NCBI RefSeq assembly: GCF_019931575.1
Contig: NZ_CP082923.1
Span: forward strand, 1,736,001-1,800,000
Length of the DNA: 64,000 nucleotides
From: Caulobacter segnis
Lineage (GTDB): Bacteria; Pseudomonadota; Alphaproteobacteria; Caulobacterales; Caulobacteraceae
Reading direction: 5' to 3'
Part shown: positions 34,531 to 43,320 of the stretch, one piece after another
Position numbering within the stretch: position 1 is the first letter of the stretch
How the letters are laid out: each line of letters opens with the position of its first letter
Translations under genes and position numbers: made by a program
Notes under the pieces: model-generated
Seen by the model: only the letters and a program-made list of their open reading frames with translations
Told to the model about the DNA's origin: nothing
Database searches by the model: none

Positions 34531-36069
34531 GTGAGATCCTATCTATTCCGATCGGTCCTTGGCGTCGCCGTCGCGGGATTGCTGGGATCCGGCGCTTGGG
34601 CCTCGACGCTCATTATCAACGCCAGGGTGATCGACGGCTCCGGAACGCCGGCCCGTTCGGTCAGTGTCCGGATCGATAAGGATCGCATTGTCGCTGTCGG
34701 GCGCCTCAGGCGCGTTCGGGGCGAGGCCATTGTCAACGCCAAGGGGCTGACATTGGCGCCGGGCTTCATCGACGCCCACAGCCACCACGACCGACAGGCG
34801 GAAAAGACGCCAGACATGACGGCCGTGACCGCTCAAGGCGTCACCACCATCGTGGTTGGGCAGGATGGGGAATCCGCGCTTCCCCTGAAGACCTATTTCG
34901 AACAACTGGCGCGCTCGCCGCTGGCCGTCAACGTCGCGTCCTACACCGGACACGGCAGCTTGCGCGCGCGCGCCATGGGCCAGGACTACAAGCGTCCGGC
35001 CACGCGGTCCGAGATCGCGCGCATGCAGGACCACCTCGCCGCGGATCTGCGCGCCGGCTCCCTGGGCCTGTCCACCGGGCTGGAATACGACCCCGGGATC
35101 TACGGAACGCCGCAAGAGGTGGTCGCCCTGGCCAAGACAGCCGCGGCCGGCGGCGGGCGCTACATCAGCCATATGCGCAGCGAGGACGTCCGGCTGGATG
35201 CGGCGATCGACGAGATCATCGCCATCGGCCGCGAGGCCAGGTTGCCCGTTCAGATCTCGCACCTGAAGATCGGCCTGGTCGACCGTTGGGGCGACGCGCC
35301 CGCGATCCTGGCCAAACTGGACGCCGCCCGCGCCCAGGGCGTGGACATCACCGCCGACGTCTATCCCTACAGCTATTGGCAGAGCAATCTGTCGGTGCTG
35401 CTGCCGGAGCGGAACTTCGAGGACCGGGCCGCCGCGCGCTTCGCCCTGACCAAGCTAACCACGCCCGAGGGCCTGCGGATCGCGGTCTTCGCGCCTGACC
35501 CGTCCCTGGTGGGCAAGACGATCGCCCAAATCGCGGCCGAACGGCATGCCGATCCGGTCGAGACTTATTTGGCGCTGACGCGGCAATCAGAGGCCTACGG
35601 CGCGGCGCATCCGCAGGTCGAGCGCGTGGACGCCGTGATCGGCTCGGCCATGGCCGAGCCCGACATCGCCGCCTTCATCGCCTGGAAGCACGCGGTGATC
35701 TGCTCCGATGGCATGACGCACGGCCTGCATCCCCGAGGCTTCGGCGCCTTCGCCAAGATCCTGCGTGTCTATGTTCGGGAAAAACATCTGCTGACCCTGG
35801 AGCAGGCCGTGCACAAGATGTCGGCCCAGACCGCCGCCCAGCTTGGCCTGGCCGACCGAGGAACGATCGCGCCGGGTCTTTATGCCGACCTGGTGTTGTT
35901 CGATCCCGCGCGCATCGGCGACCGTTCGGATCTGGACCACCCTAACGCCCTGGCCGCGGGCGTCGCCACCGTCTGGGTCAACGGCGTGATCGTCTTCGAA
36001 GAGGACGCGGCGACCGGAGCGCGGCCTGGCCAGATCGTGCGCCGAGCCGGCTGGCGGCCGGTCGACTGA
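34531..36069 (+). CDS. Secreted N-acyl-D-amino-acid deacylase family amidohydrolase
   Basis: 512 residues from GTG 34531. Signal peptide about 1-25 (VAVAGLLGSGAWAS). Amidohydrolase fold: first strand motif DAHSHHD (81-87), later ISHMRSE, QISHLK and the C-terminal aspartate region VICSDGMTHGLHPRGFGAFA. This is the D-aminoacylase group (N-acyl-D-Glu, -Asp or broad N-acyl-D-amino-acid deacylases), which releases free D-amino acids. Export is unusual for classical D-aminoacylase and fits scavenging from outside. The chain specificity cannot be read. Confidence 0.88.
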   Translation: MRSYLFRSVLGVAVAGLLGSGAWASTLIINARVIDGSGTPARSVSVRIDKDRIVAVGRLRRVRGEAIVNAKGLTLAPGFIDAHSHHDRQAEKTPDMTAVTAQGVTTIVVGQDGESALPLKTYFEQLARSPLAVNVASYTGHGSLRARAMGQDYKRPATRSEIARMQDHLAADLRAGSLGLSTGLEYDPGIYGTPQEVVALAKTAAAGGGRYISHMRSEDVRLDAAIDEIIAIGREARLPVQISHLKIGLVDRWGDAPAILAKLDAARAQGVDITADVYPYSYWQSNLSVLLPERNFEDRAAARFALTKLTTPEGLRIAVFAPDPSLVGKTIAQIAAERHADPVETYLALTRQSEAYGAAHPQVERVDAVIGSAMAEPDIAAFIAWKHAVICSDGMTHGLHPRGFGAFAKILRVYVREKHLLTLEQAVHKMSAQTAAQLGLADRGTIAPGLYADLVLFDPARIGDRSDLDHPNALAAGVATVWVNGVIVFEEDAATGARPGQIVRRAGWRPVD

Positions 36070-36241
36070 CGGCCAAGACCATCACGAGCCCCGATTGAGC
36101 AGAGACCCGCCGGCCTCGAAGTTTCCGGCGCTGAACCTCATGGCCGAGCGGGGCCGATGAACACCTGAACCGACCTGTCGAATTCGATCCCGACGTCAGG
36201 TCGAACGGCCCCAAAGGCGCCATTTCTGAAGTGGAGTCGGA

Positions 36242-37513
36242 ATGATGCAGCGGCGCGCATTTCTGGCGGCGGGAGCGAGTCTGGCCGCCGCATCCACGAC
36301 GCGGGGCGTGGCGGCGCCGATCCTCTCCGCCGACAATTTCGGTCTCACCCTGGAGCAGGCCAGACGGCGCAACGGCTGGATCGAGATCGACGCCGCCGCT
36401 TTCGAGGCCAACATCGACACCGTGCGGACGCTGATCGGCGCGGTGCGGCTATGCGTGGTGATGAAGGCTGACGCCTATGGCAACGGCGTCGCGCTCCTGA
36501 TGCCGTCCGTCTTGAAGAAACGGATTGGCGAACTCGCCATAGCCTCGAACGACGAGGCCAGGGTCGCGCGTCGACTCGGCTATCGCGGCCGTCTGGTCCG
36601 TGTCCGCGCCGCGACGGCGGCGGAAATGGAGGATGGTGTTCCGTTCGCCGTCGAGGAACTGATCGGAAACCCCGACGCCGCCGCGCATCTGCAGGCCCTG
36701 GCGCGGAAGGCGGGGCGGCGGCGGTGGCCCGTGCACCTGGCGCTCAACAGCGGCGGCATGTCGCGCAACGGGATCGAGCTTTCGAGCGACTATGGGAAGG
36801 TCGACGCCCGCGCTCTGCTGGGGTTCGACAGGCTCGCGATCAAGGGTGCGATGACCCACTATCCGAGTGAGGAAGAAGCCGACATTCTCGGCCAACTCCA
36901 TCGCTACCTGGAGGACCTTGCTTGGCTGCGATCGCTGGGGCTGAGCACGGACGGCCTCCTGCGCCACACCGCCAACAGCTTCGCCACGCTCAAGCACCGG
37001 GAAACATGGCTCGACATGGTGCGGGTCGGGGGGCTGCTTTACGGCGATCCGGGCTCGGTGGCGGTCGACGCCTATCGGCCGACCATGGCGATCAAGTCGC
37101 GCATCGCGGCGATCAATCACTACCCAGCGGGCCAAACGGTAAACTACGATCGCACCTTCCGGCTCGAAAGGGAGAGCTGGCTCGCCAACATTCCGCTCGG
37201 CTATTCGGACGGCTATAGGCGCGGCTTCAGCCATGCCAATCGTCTGGAGTTTCCGGCGGAGAGCCGTAATCGAACACAGATATTGATCCGAGGACGCCGC
37301 TTCCCCGTGGTGGGGCGCGTGACGATGAACACCATGATGGTCGACGTGACGGACGGGCGGGGCCTGGTGCGTCCTGGCGACGAGGTCGTGCTTTTCGGCG
37401 CGCAGGGCGGCGAGAGGATCACGCAGGCCGAGTTCGAAGCCAATAGCTCCGCCTATGGTCCAGAGATGCTCGCCGTGCTGGGCGCCACGCTCCCGCGCGT
37501 ACTCGGATCCTAG
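36242..37513 (+). CDS. Exported (Tat-type signal) alanine/broad-specificity amino-acid racemase
   Basis: 423 residues. N-terminus MMQRRAFLAAGASLAAASTT has a twin-arginine and hydrophobic stretch ending before APILSADN, so the PLP enzyme is probably exported folded. Fold-type III core: VVMKADAYGNG with the PLP lysine K75, ALNSGGMSRNGIEL, MTHYPSEEE, IPLGYSDGYRRGF with the catalytic tyrosine region, and GRVTMNTMMVDVT. Periplasmic racemases of this kind (Bsr/Alr-like) interconvert Ala and often Lys/Arg. Downstream of a D-aminoacylase it may funnel D-amino acids to L-forms, or produce D-amino acids. Confidence 0.88.
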   Translation: MMQRRAFLAAGASLAAASTTRGVAAPILSADNFGLTLEQARRRNGWIEIDAAAFEANIDTVRTLIGAVRLCVVMKADAYGNGVALLMPSVLKKRIGELAIASNDEARVARRLGYRGRLVRVRAATAAEMEDGVPFAVEELIGNPDAAAHLQALARKAGRRRWPVHLALNSGGMSRNGIELSSDYGKVDARALLGFDRLAIKGAMTHYPSEEEADILGQLHRYLEDLAWLRSLGLSTDGLLRHTANSFATLKHRETWLDMVRVGGLLYGDPGSVAVDAYRPTMAIKSRIAAINHYPAGQTVNYDRTFRLERESWLANIPLGYSDGYRRGFSHANRLEFPAESRNRTQILIRGRRFPVVGRVTMNTMMVDVTDGRGLVRPGDEVVLFGAQGGERITQAEFEANSSAYGPEMLAVLGATLPRVLGS

Positions 37514-37605
37514 GCGTATAGGGGCCTGTCTTCCGAGCCGCCGGGAACAGCCGAACGAGCGCCGGAGAGTTCGCCCGGGATCGCGATCGGCGGGCAAGGC
37601 CGCGC

Positions 37606-38622
37606 TCATGCGACCCTGGTCATCTTGAAGATGCCTTGAGCGTTGGCGCTGTCGAACCGCAGGTCCAGGCGTGTGGCGCCTGTGTCGTCGACGAAGGTGT
37701 CGCGGGTGATGAACTCGTGGAAGGAGCCTGGCACGCCGCGGGTTTCCAGCCCCGCGTCGGTGACAAAGTCGCGCGAAACGGGTTGAGCCTTGAAGGCGGT
37801 CTGGCGCACACGCCCCGAGGCCGACACTTCCACGGCGTCCTTGATCGGCCGTCCCAACGCCTTCTGGGCGTCGGCGATGGCGTCGACATCGGGAACGCGG
37901 TCCGTGGCATGGTTGAAGGCTTGGCCTTCGGTGGCGATCCACGCGGCCTCCGCCGATTCCGCCTTCAGCGCCTCGTAGTGTTCGAGCCGGACCGGACCGT
38001 GCGTGCGCGCGAAGGCGGCGACAAGTTCAGGCAGGGCGGCGCGGGCGTCGTCCAGATCGCATCCGCCCGTTGAGGAGAAGGCTTGCAACGCGGCCTTGGC
38101 GGCGGGGCCCAGGGGGTCGGCGGAGGAATCGAACACCGCGTGGGCGATGACCTGGAAGGCCGGGGAAAAGCGCTCGACGTGAAGCTCGCTGACGAAGAAC
38201 TGTGGGATCATGTCGGGCTTGTCCGCGTGGGCATAGGCGCGACCGGTCATCTTCAGGCCGTCGAGCGGATAGACATCGGCGACCTCATAGCCCAGCGGTT
38301 CGAGAATCCGGGCGAAGGCCTTGTGGCCGCCTGGCAGCGAGCCGGTCGGGCCGGCGCCGAAATCGATCGTCCGCAAGGCGCCGTGGTCGAACAGGATCTT
38401 GTGACCCTCGGCGCGGCGGTCGGCGACATAGGCGGCGCCCATGGGGACTCTGTTCATGACGTCGTGAAACAGGACCGCATTCAGAGCCATGGCGAAGACG
38501 GCGCGCGAGACCGGACCATCGGTTTCGGCGCTGAGGGCGGGGTCGATCTCCAGGATATCCAGGATCGTGGCCGCGGCCTTCTGGCCCACGGCCGAGGCGG
38601 CCAGCGTGGAGAGGTGAGACAT
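37606..38622 (-). CDS. hglS: 2-oxoadipate dioxygenase/decarboxylase (HglS, DUF1338)
   Basis: 338 residues, DUF1338. The metal triad expected from Pseudomonas HglS is present with matching spacing: H80 (LFDHGALRTI, with R84 four on), H238 (AFNHATDRV) and E303 (GSFHEFITR). HglS is an Fe(II) enzyme turning 2-oxoadipate into D-2-hydroxyglutarate and CO2 in lysine catabolism. The protein is shorter than the Pseudomonas enzyme. Last gene of a four-gene operon whose other members fit the steps before and after it. Confidence 0.85.
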   Translation of the reverse strand: MSHLSTLAASAVGQKAAATILDILEIDPALSAETDGPVSRAVFAMALNAVLFHDVMNRVPMGAAYVADRRAEGHKILFDHGALRTIDFGAGPTGSLPGGHKAFARILEPLGYEVADVYPLDGLKMTGRAYAHADKPDMIPQFFVSELHVERFSPAFQVIAHAVFDSSADPLGPAAKAALQAFSSTGGCDLDDARAALPELVAAFARTHGPVRLEHYEALKAESAEAAWIATEGQAFNHATDRVPDVDAIADAQKALGRPIKDAVEVSASGRVRQTAFKAQPVSRDFVTDAGLETRGVPGSFHEFITRDTFVDDTGATRLDLRFDSANAQGIFKMTRVA

Positions 38623-38634
38623 GGTTTCAGGTCC

Positions 38635-40158
38635 TCAGACGTCGAAGGTCACGCCCTGCGCCAGCGGCAGGGTGGTCCCGTAGTTGATGGTGTTGGTGGC
38701 GCGGCGCATGTAGGCCTTCCAGCTGTCGGAGCCGGCCTCGCGCCCGCCGCCTGTCTCCTTCTCGCCGCCGAACGCCCCGCCGATCTCTGCGCCCGAGGGG
38801 CCGATGTTGACGTTGGCGATGCCGCAGTCGCTGCCCTCGGCGGACACGAAGAGCTCGGCTTCCCGAATGTTCAGCGTGAAGATCGATGAAGACAGGCCCT
38901 GGGCCACGTCGTTCTGGGCGGCGATGGCGTCGCTCAGCTCCGCATAGCGCATGACATAGAGGATCGGGGCGAAGGTCTCGTGCTTGACGATCTCGGCCTG
39001 GCGATCGATCTCGACCAGGGCGGGGGCCGCGTAGAAGGCGTCGGGCCCGGCCGCGTCGACGCGCGCTCCGCCGGTTACGCGACCGCCGGCCGCCCGGGCC
39101 TGGTCCAGCGCCGACTGCATGGCGTCGAAGGCCGTCTTGTCGATCAGCGGCCCGACCAGCACGCCGGCCGCGCGTGGGTCGCCCACCGGAACGGCCGGGT
39201 AGGCGGCCTTAAGCCGGGAAACGAATGTGTCGTAGACGCTCTCATGCACGAACAGCCGGCGGAGCGTGGTGCAGCGCTGGCCGGCCGTCCCCATGGCGGC
39301 GAACGCCACGCCCCGAACCGCCAGATCCAGGTCGGCCGAAGGCGTGATGATCGCAGCGTTGTTGCCGCCCAGTTCGAGCAGCGCGCGGGCGAAGCGGGCG
39401 GCGAGGCGCGGCCCGACTTGACGGCCCATTGCGGTCGAGCCGGTGGCCGAGACCAGAGGAACCTGGGGATGATCGACGAGGACCTCTCCCAGCGCCCGCC
39501 CGCCGATCAGCAGCGTGGAAAGCCCCTCGGGCGCGTCCGGCCCGAACTTGGCGCGGGCCTTCTCGAACAGCGCCTGCACGGCCAAGGCGGTCAGCGGCGT
39601 CTTTTCGGACGGCTTCCAGACCACGGTGTCGCCGCAAACGAAGGCCAGGGCCGCGTTCCAGGACCAGACGGCGACGGGGAAGTTGAAGGCGCTGATCACG
39701 CCCACCACGCCCAGGGGGTGCCAGGTCTCCATCATGCGGTGCGACGGGCGCTCGGTGGCCAGGGTCAGGCCGAACAGCTGTCGCGACAGGCCGGTGGCGT
39801 AGTCGCAGATGTCGATCATCTCCTGTACCTCGCCCAGGCCCTCGGAGGTGACCTTGCCGGCCTCCAGGGTGACCAGCGCGGCGAGGTCGGCCTTGGCGGC
39901 GCGGAGCTCTTCGCCCAACAGGCGGACCAGTTCGCCCCGGCGTGGCGCGGGAACCTTGCGCCAGGCCAGATAGGCCTCGTGGGCGGCGCCGATCGCGACG
40001 GCGGCCTCGTCGGTGGTGTGTTCGCGCAGGTTGGCGAGGGTCTCGCCGGTGACCGGCGAACGGGCCTTCAGCGCGCCGGCGTCGAGGATGGCGGGGGTGA
40101 CGCCGAGGCGTTCCAGCAAGGCGCGCGCGTCGGCGAGGGCGGAGGGCAGGTTGCTCAT
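38635..40158 (-). CDS. amaB: Aldehyde dehydrogenase, alpha-aminoadipate semialdehyde dehydrogenase (AmaB/ALDH7-like)
   Basis: 507 residues from ATG 40158. NAD site GSTAMGRQVG, general base E262 in LELGGNNA, catalytic C296 in GTAGQRCTTLRRLFVHE. The NVNIGPSGAEIGGAFGGEKE block near the C-terminus is characteristic of the ALDH7/antiquitin group that oxidises alpha-aminoadipate semialdehyde (allysine) to 2-aminoadipate. The start overlaps the stop of the upstream gene by four bases. Confidence 0.88.
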   Translation of the reverse strand: MSNLPSALADARALLERLGVTPAILDAGALKARSPVTGETLANLREHTTDEAAVAIGAAHEAYLAWRKVPAPRRGELVRLLGEELRAAKADLAALVTLEAGKVTSEGLGEVQEMIDICDYATGLSRQLFGLTLATERPSHRMMETWHPLGVVGVISAFNFPVAVWSWNAALAFVCGDTVVWKPSEKTPLTALAVQALFEKARAKFGPDAPEGLSTLLIGGRALGEVLVDHPQVPLVSATGSTAMGRQVGPRLAARFARALLELGGNNAAIITPSADLDLAVRGVAFAAMGTAGQRCTTLRRLFVHESVYDTFVSRLKAAYPAVPVGDPRAAGVLVGPLIDKTAFDAMQSALDQARAAGGRVTGGARVDAAGPDAFYAAPALVEIDRQAEIVKHETFAPILYVMRYAELSDAIAAQNDVAQGLSSSIFTLNIREAELFVSAEGSDCGIANVNIGPSGAEIGGAFGGEKETGGGREAGSDSWKAYMRRATNTINYGTTLPLAQGVTFDV

Positions 40159-41600
40159 AGGGATCCTGAGGGCAAAGACGTGGTGGGGGCGAGCCGGACG
40201 CTGGCCGACCCTTGTCCGAAGACGGCGGCTACGGCGGCGGAATAGTCCTGGATGGCGCGGGGCGTGAACCGGTCGTAGGCGTCCTGAAAGGCGCGCCCCA
40301 GGCCGTGTTCGCCGCTGAAGCTGGCGCCAAAGCCGTCGATGGCGAGCGTCAGAACCGCCTCGCGCAAGGCAGCTCGACGTTCGGGCGTGGTCGGACCGAC
40401 AAGGTTGAAATGGATCCCCCCATCGGCGACATGGCCGAAGTCGCAAAGGGCATAGTCGGGGAAGCTCGCGTCGAGCATCTTCGTGGCCTCGGCCCGGAAG
40501 CGGGCGAGATCCCGCCGCCGGAAGCTGAGATCGAAGCCGACGACCGGACCGCTCGCGCGCAGTCCTTCGGACAGGGCGTGGCGCAAGGCCCACATTTTCG
40601 CCGCCGAGCCGAACAGAGCGTCCGTCAGCGGACCGTCGTCCAGTTCCAGCAGGCGGCCGGCGATCAGCTGGAGGGTTTCGTCGAGAGAGTTCTCGCCCTC
40701 ACGCGGCGCCCAAGGGCGGGTCAGTTCAACCAGGACGGCATAGTCCGCCATTCCCCCGGAGAAGGGGTTGGACAGGGAGGGAACATGAGCGACGGCGCGT
40801 TCCATCGCGGCCTTGGACATGCCCTCGAATGCGGTCAGCAAGGGGCCGGCCTCGGCCTCGAAAGCTAAGAGCAGCGAGAGAACCGCCTCCATGTCGCGCG
40901 GGATGAGGAGGGCGGCGGCCGTCTGCCGCGGGCGATGGTGGACCTCAACGGTGGCCTTGGTGATCACGCCGAACGCGCCGCAGCCGCCGACGAACAGTTG
41001 CCGGAGGGCGATCGCGGCATTGTCCTTGCGAAGGCCGTGTGAAAGCGTCAGCACCGTGCCGGCGGGATCGGGAAGCACGACCTCCAGCCCCAGTACGTGG
41101 CGGCGCATATCGCCATAGCGCAGGAAGCGCGCGCCGCCCGCATTCGTGGCCGCCATGCCGCCCACGGTAGGGTCGGCGCCAAGGTCGATCGGCAGGAACA
41201 GGCCATGGGGCTCGAGCGCGGCGTTCAGGGCCGAGAGGCGAACGCCGGCGCCGACCTCGGCGGTCCGATCAGCGACATCGATCTTCAGTGGCGCGCCCAG
41301 GCGGTCCAGGGACAAAACCAGATGCGCGCCGCTCGCGTCCGGTGTCGAGCCCTCGGCCAGGCCTGTGTTCGCCCCCTGCGGAACGAAGGTCAGGCCGTGC
41401 CGCGCACAGTAGCCGACCACGGCCGAGACCTCGCTGGTGCTGGCGGGACGCAACACCGCCGCCGCCACGCCGGCGGCGTAGCGCGCGGGCGTCTCGTAGC
41501 GGGCGCGATCGGCCGGATCGGTCACCAAGCCGGTGGGGCCGACCAGAGTCTCCAGGGCGGCCAGATGGGCGGCGAGGCCTGACAGATCAGGCTGCGACAT
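40155..41600 (-). CDS. FAD-binding oxidase, D-2-hydroxyglutarate dehydrogenase-like
   Basis: 481 residues from ATG 41600. N-terminal PCMH/FAD domain (TFVPQGANTGLAEGSTPD, LGADPTVGGMAATNAGGARF) and C-terminal D-lactate-dehydrogenase-type domain ending FSGEHGLGRAF. In lysine catabolism via HglS the product D-2-hydroxyglutarate must be oxidised to 2-oxoglutarate by such an enzyme, and the operon position supports that substrate over D-lactate or glycolate. Confidence 0.87.
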   Translation of the reverse strand: MSQPDLSGLAAHLAALETLVGPTGLVTDPADRARYETPARYAAGVAAAVLRPASTSEVSAVVGYCARHGLTFVPQGANTGLAEGSTPDASGAHLVLSLDRLGAPLKIDVADRTAEVGAGVRLSALNAALEPHGLFLPIDLGADPTVGGMAATNAGGARFLRYGDMRRHVLGLEVVLPDPAGTVLTLSHGLRKDNAAIALRQLFVGGCGAFGVITKATVEVHHRPRQTAAALLIPRDMEAVLSLLLAFEAEAGPLLTAFEGMSKAAMERAVAHVPSLSNPFSGGMADYAVLVELTRPWAPREGENSLDETLQLIAGRLLELDDGPLTDALFGSAAKMWALRHALSEGLRASGPVVGFDLSFRRRDLARFRAEATKMLDASFPDYALCDFGHVADGGIHFNLVGPTTPERRAALREAVLTLAIDGFGASFSGEHGLGRAFQDAYDRFTPRAIQDYSAAVAAVFGQGSASVRLAPTTSLPSGSL

Positions 41601-42687
41601 GTTCGACCTGGGCCGGGGCGTAGCGCCGCCCGAACCGGTTGGCCAGGAAATCGGCCAGGGCGACATCCTCTTGTCGCACGAAGCCGGTCGAGGGCAGCTT
41701 GCCTTCGGCCAGAAGGTCGAGCACGGCGCAGATGCCGGCCGCGGTCGTGATCTGGATCGCGCTGCGGGGCCGGCCGCCGATATGAGCGCCGTAGATCTTC
41801 TGGGCGTAGGTCTCTTGCATCAGGCGACCGCCGCGCAGACCGCTCACGCTGGCGAACACGATCACCACGTCCTGCAGTGTGGCGGGCAAGGCGTTTTCCA
41901 GGATATCCTTGAGCACCTCGCGCCGATCCCGCAGGCGCAGATCGTTCAGCAGCGCCCTCATGAAGACCGCGTGGCCCGGATAGCGGATCGTGCGGTACGA
42001 CAGGTTTCGCACCTTGCCGTCGAGCGTCTCGCACAGCGTGCCGAGACCGCCCGAGGTGTTGAAGGCTTCGTAGAGGACGCCGTCCAAGGCGAACTCCTCG
42101 CGGTCCTCCAGCGGCTGGGTCTCACGACGCACGCCGCCGACGATCGCTTCGCACGGCTCGCAGTACTCGTTGATCAGGCCGTCGGTCGACCAGGTCAGGT
42201 TGTAGTTAAGCGCGTTGGATGGAAACTGCGGCAGGGCGCCCACGCCCATCCGCACGTCGTAAAGTTCGTCGAACCGCTGCGCCAGATCGAAGGCGGCGAT
42301 CGTGATGAAGCCTGGCGCGAGGCCGCATTGGGGAACGAATGCGCTCTTGGCGTCCTTGGCCAGCGCCTTGACCGCCCGGGTGCTGGCCACGTCTTCGGTG
42401 AGATCCAGATAGTGGGCGCCGGCGGCCTTCGCGGCTCGGGCGATGGCGACGGTCAGATGGAAGGGCGCGGCGCTCAAGACCGCGAACTTGCCGGCCATCA
42501 GCGCATTCAGGGCGACCTCGTCGGTGATATCGACAGCGACCTTTTTCACGGGGGCGCTGGTCTCGAGCCGCTCCAGCGCCTGGGCCGACGCATCCGCCAC
42601 GGTCAAGGCGTAGTCGCCGCACCCCGCCAGCATCTCGGCGATCATGGACCCGATCTTGCCGCCGCCGACGACCACAACCTCTTTCAT
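41587..42687 (-). CDS. Saccharopine-dehydrogenase-family protein, probable L-lysine 6-dehydrogenase
   Basis: 366 residues from ATG 42687 (MKEVVVVGGGKIGSMIAEML), which starts at the Rossmann fold and is 10 bases after GGAG; ATG 42696 has the same GGAG too close. Saccharopine dehydrogenase NADP domain, then a catalytic domain with QCGLAPGFITIAAFDL and a C-terminal substrate domain. The length of about 370 residues fits lysine 6-dehydrogenases, which make allysine from L-lysine and are commonly adjacent to the semialdehyde dehydrogenase. It overlaps the FAD oxidase gene by 14 bases. Confidence 0.78.
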   Translation of the reverse strand: MKEVVVVGGGKIGSMIAEMLAGCGDYALTVADASAQALERLETSAPVKKVAVDITDEVALNALMAGKFAVLSAAPFHLTVAIARAAKAAGAHYLDLTEDVASTRAVKALAKDAKSAFVPQCGLAPGFITIAAFDLAQRFDELYDVRMGVGALPQFPSNALNYNLTWSTDGLINEYCEPCEAIVGGVRRETQPLEDREEFALDGVLYEAFNTSGGLGTLCETLDGKVRNLSYRTIRYPGHAVFMRALLNDLRLRDRREVLKDILENALPATLQDVVIVFASVSGLRGGRLMQETYAQKIYGAHIGGRPRSAIQITTAAGICAVLDLLAEGKLPSTGFVRQEDVALADFLANRFGRRYAPAQVEHVAA

Positions 42688-42733
42688 GTCTTCCATTCTC
42701 CGGTGAAGAGCGCGGATCCATGATGCCGGTCGC

Positions 42734-42746
42734 ATAAACGATTTAT
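42734..42746. promoter_or_regulatory. Operator candidate between lysine-degradation operon and its Lrp regulator
   Basis: ATAAA-CGA-TTTAT is a perfect AT-rich palindrome in the 120-base divergent gap, 47 bases upstream of the lysine dehydrogenase start and 62 upstream of the regulator start. It is a natural site for the divergently encoded Lrp protein. Confidence 0.45.
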
Positions 42747-42807
42747 AGTGGCGCTATTGTCGAAATGCAGGGAACATGCCGTCGAAATGAAGGGGAGTTT
42801 CGGCGGA

Positions 42808-43239
42808 ATGCCGATCGACGCCGTTGACCAGAAATTGCTCGCCGCCCTGCAGGAAAATGGGCGGGCCTCGACCGCCGACCTAGCTCGGCGGGTCGGTCGA
42901 TCGCGGACGACGGTCCAGAGCCGCATCGAGCGTCTCGAAAGAGACGGGATCATCATGGGGTACGCCGTCCGCTTGTCGCCGGACCACGCGCATGGCGCCG
43001 TGCGCGCGCATGTCATGATCAAGATCGCCCCCAAGGAAAGCCGCGCCGTGGAAGCGGCGCTCAGGGCCATTCGCGAGGTGCGAGTCCTGCATTCCGTCAG
43101 CGGCGATTTCGACATGATCGCGGTGGCGGCCGCCACATCGGTGGCGCGAATGGACGAGATCATCGACAGCATCGGCCATCTGCCGGGCGTCGAGCGCACG
43201 ACCTCGTCGATAGTGCTGTCGACCAAGTTCGACCGATAG
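42808..43239 (+). CDS. Lrp/AsnC-family regulator of the lysine-degradation operon
   Basis: 143 residues from ATG 42808 (MPIDAVDQKLLAALQENGRA), which has GGGGAG upstream and gives the usual length. ATG 42787 is possible, and a GTG at 42748 would begin right beside the palindrome and is unlikely. HTH VGRSRTTVQSRIERLERDGI, RAM domain LHSVSGDFDMIAVAAATSVA. Divergent from the lysine operon, hence its probable local regulator. Confidence 0.92.
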   Translation: MPIDAVDQKLLAALQENGRASTADLARRVGRSRTTVQSRIERLERDGIIMGYAVRLSPDHAHGAVRAHVMIKIAPKESRAVEAALRAIREVRVLHSVSGDFDMIAVAAATSVARMDEIIDSIGHLPGVERTTSSIVLSTKFDR

Positions 43240-43320
43240 GGTCCGGAAGGGCTGACGCGGGCCAATGGCCCCTTTCCACCCGTTGCCACACTCCGGAAGT
43301 CCGTTCGCGGATTGTCGTGA

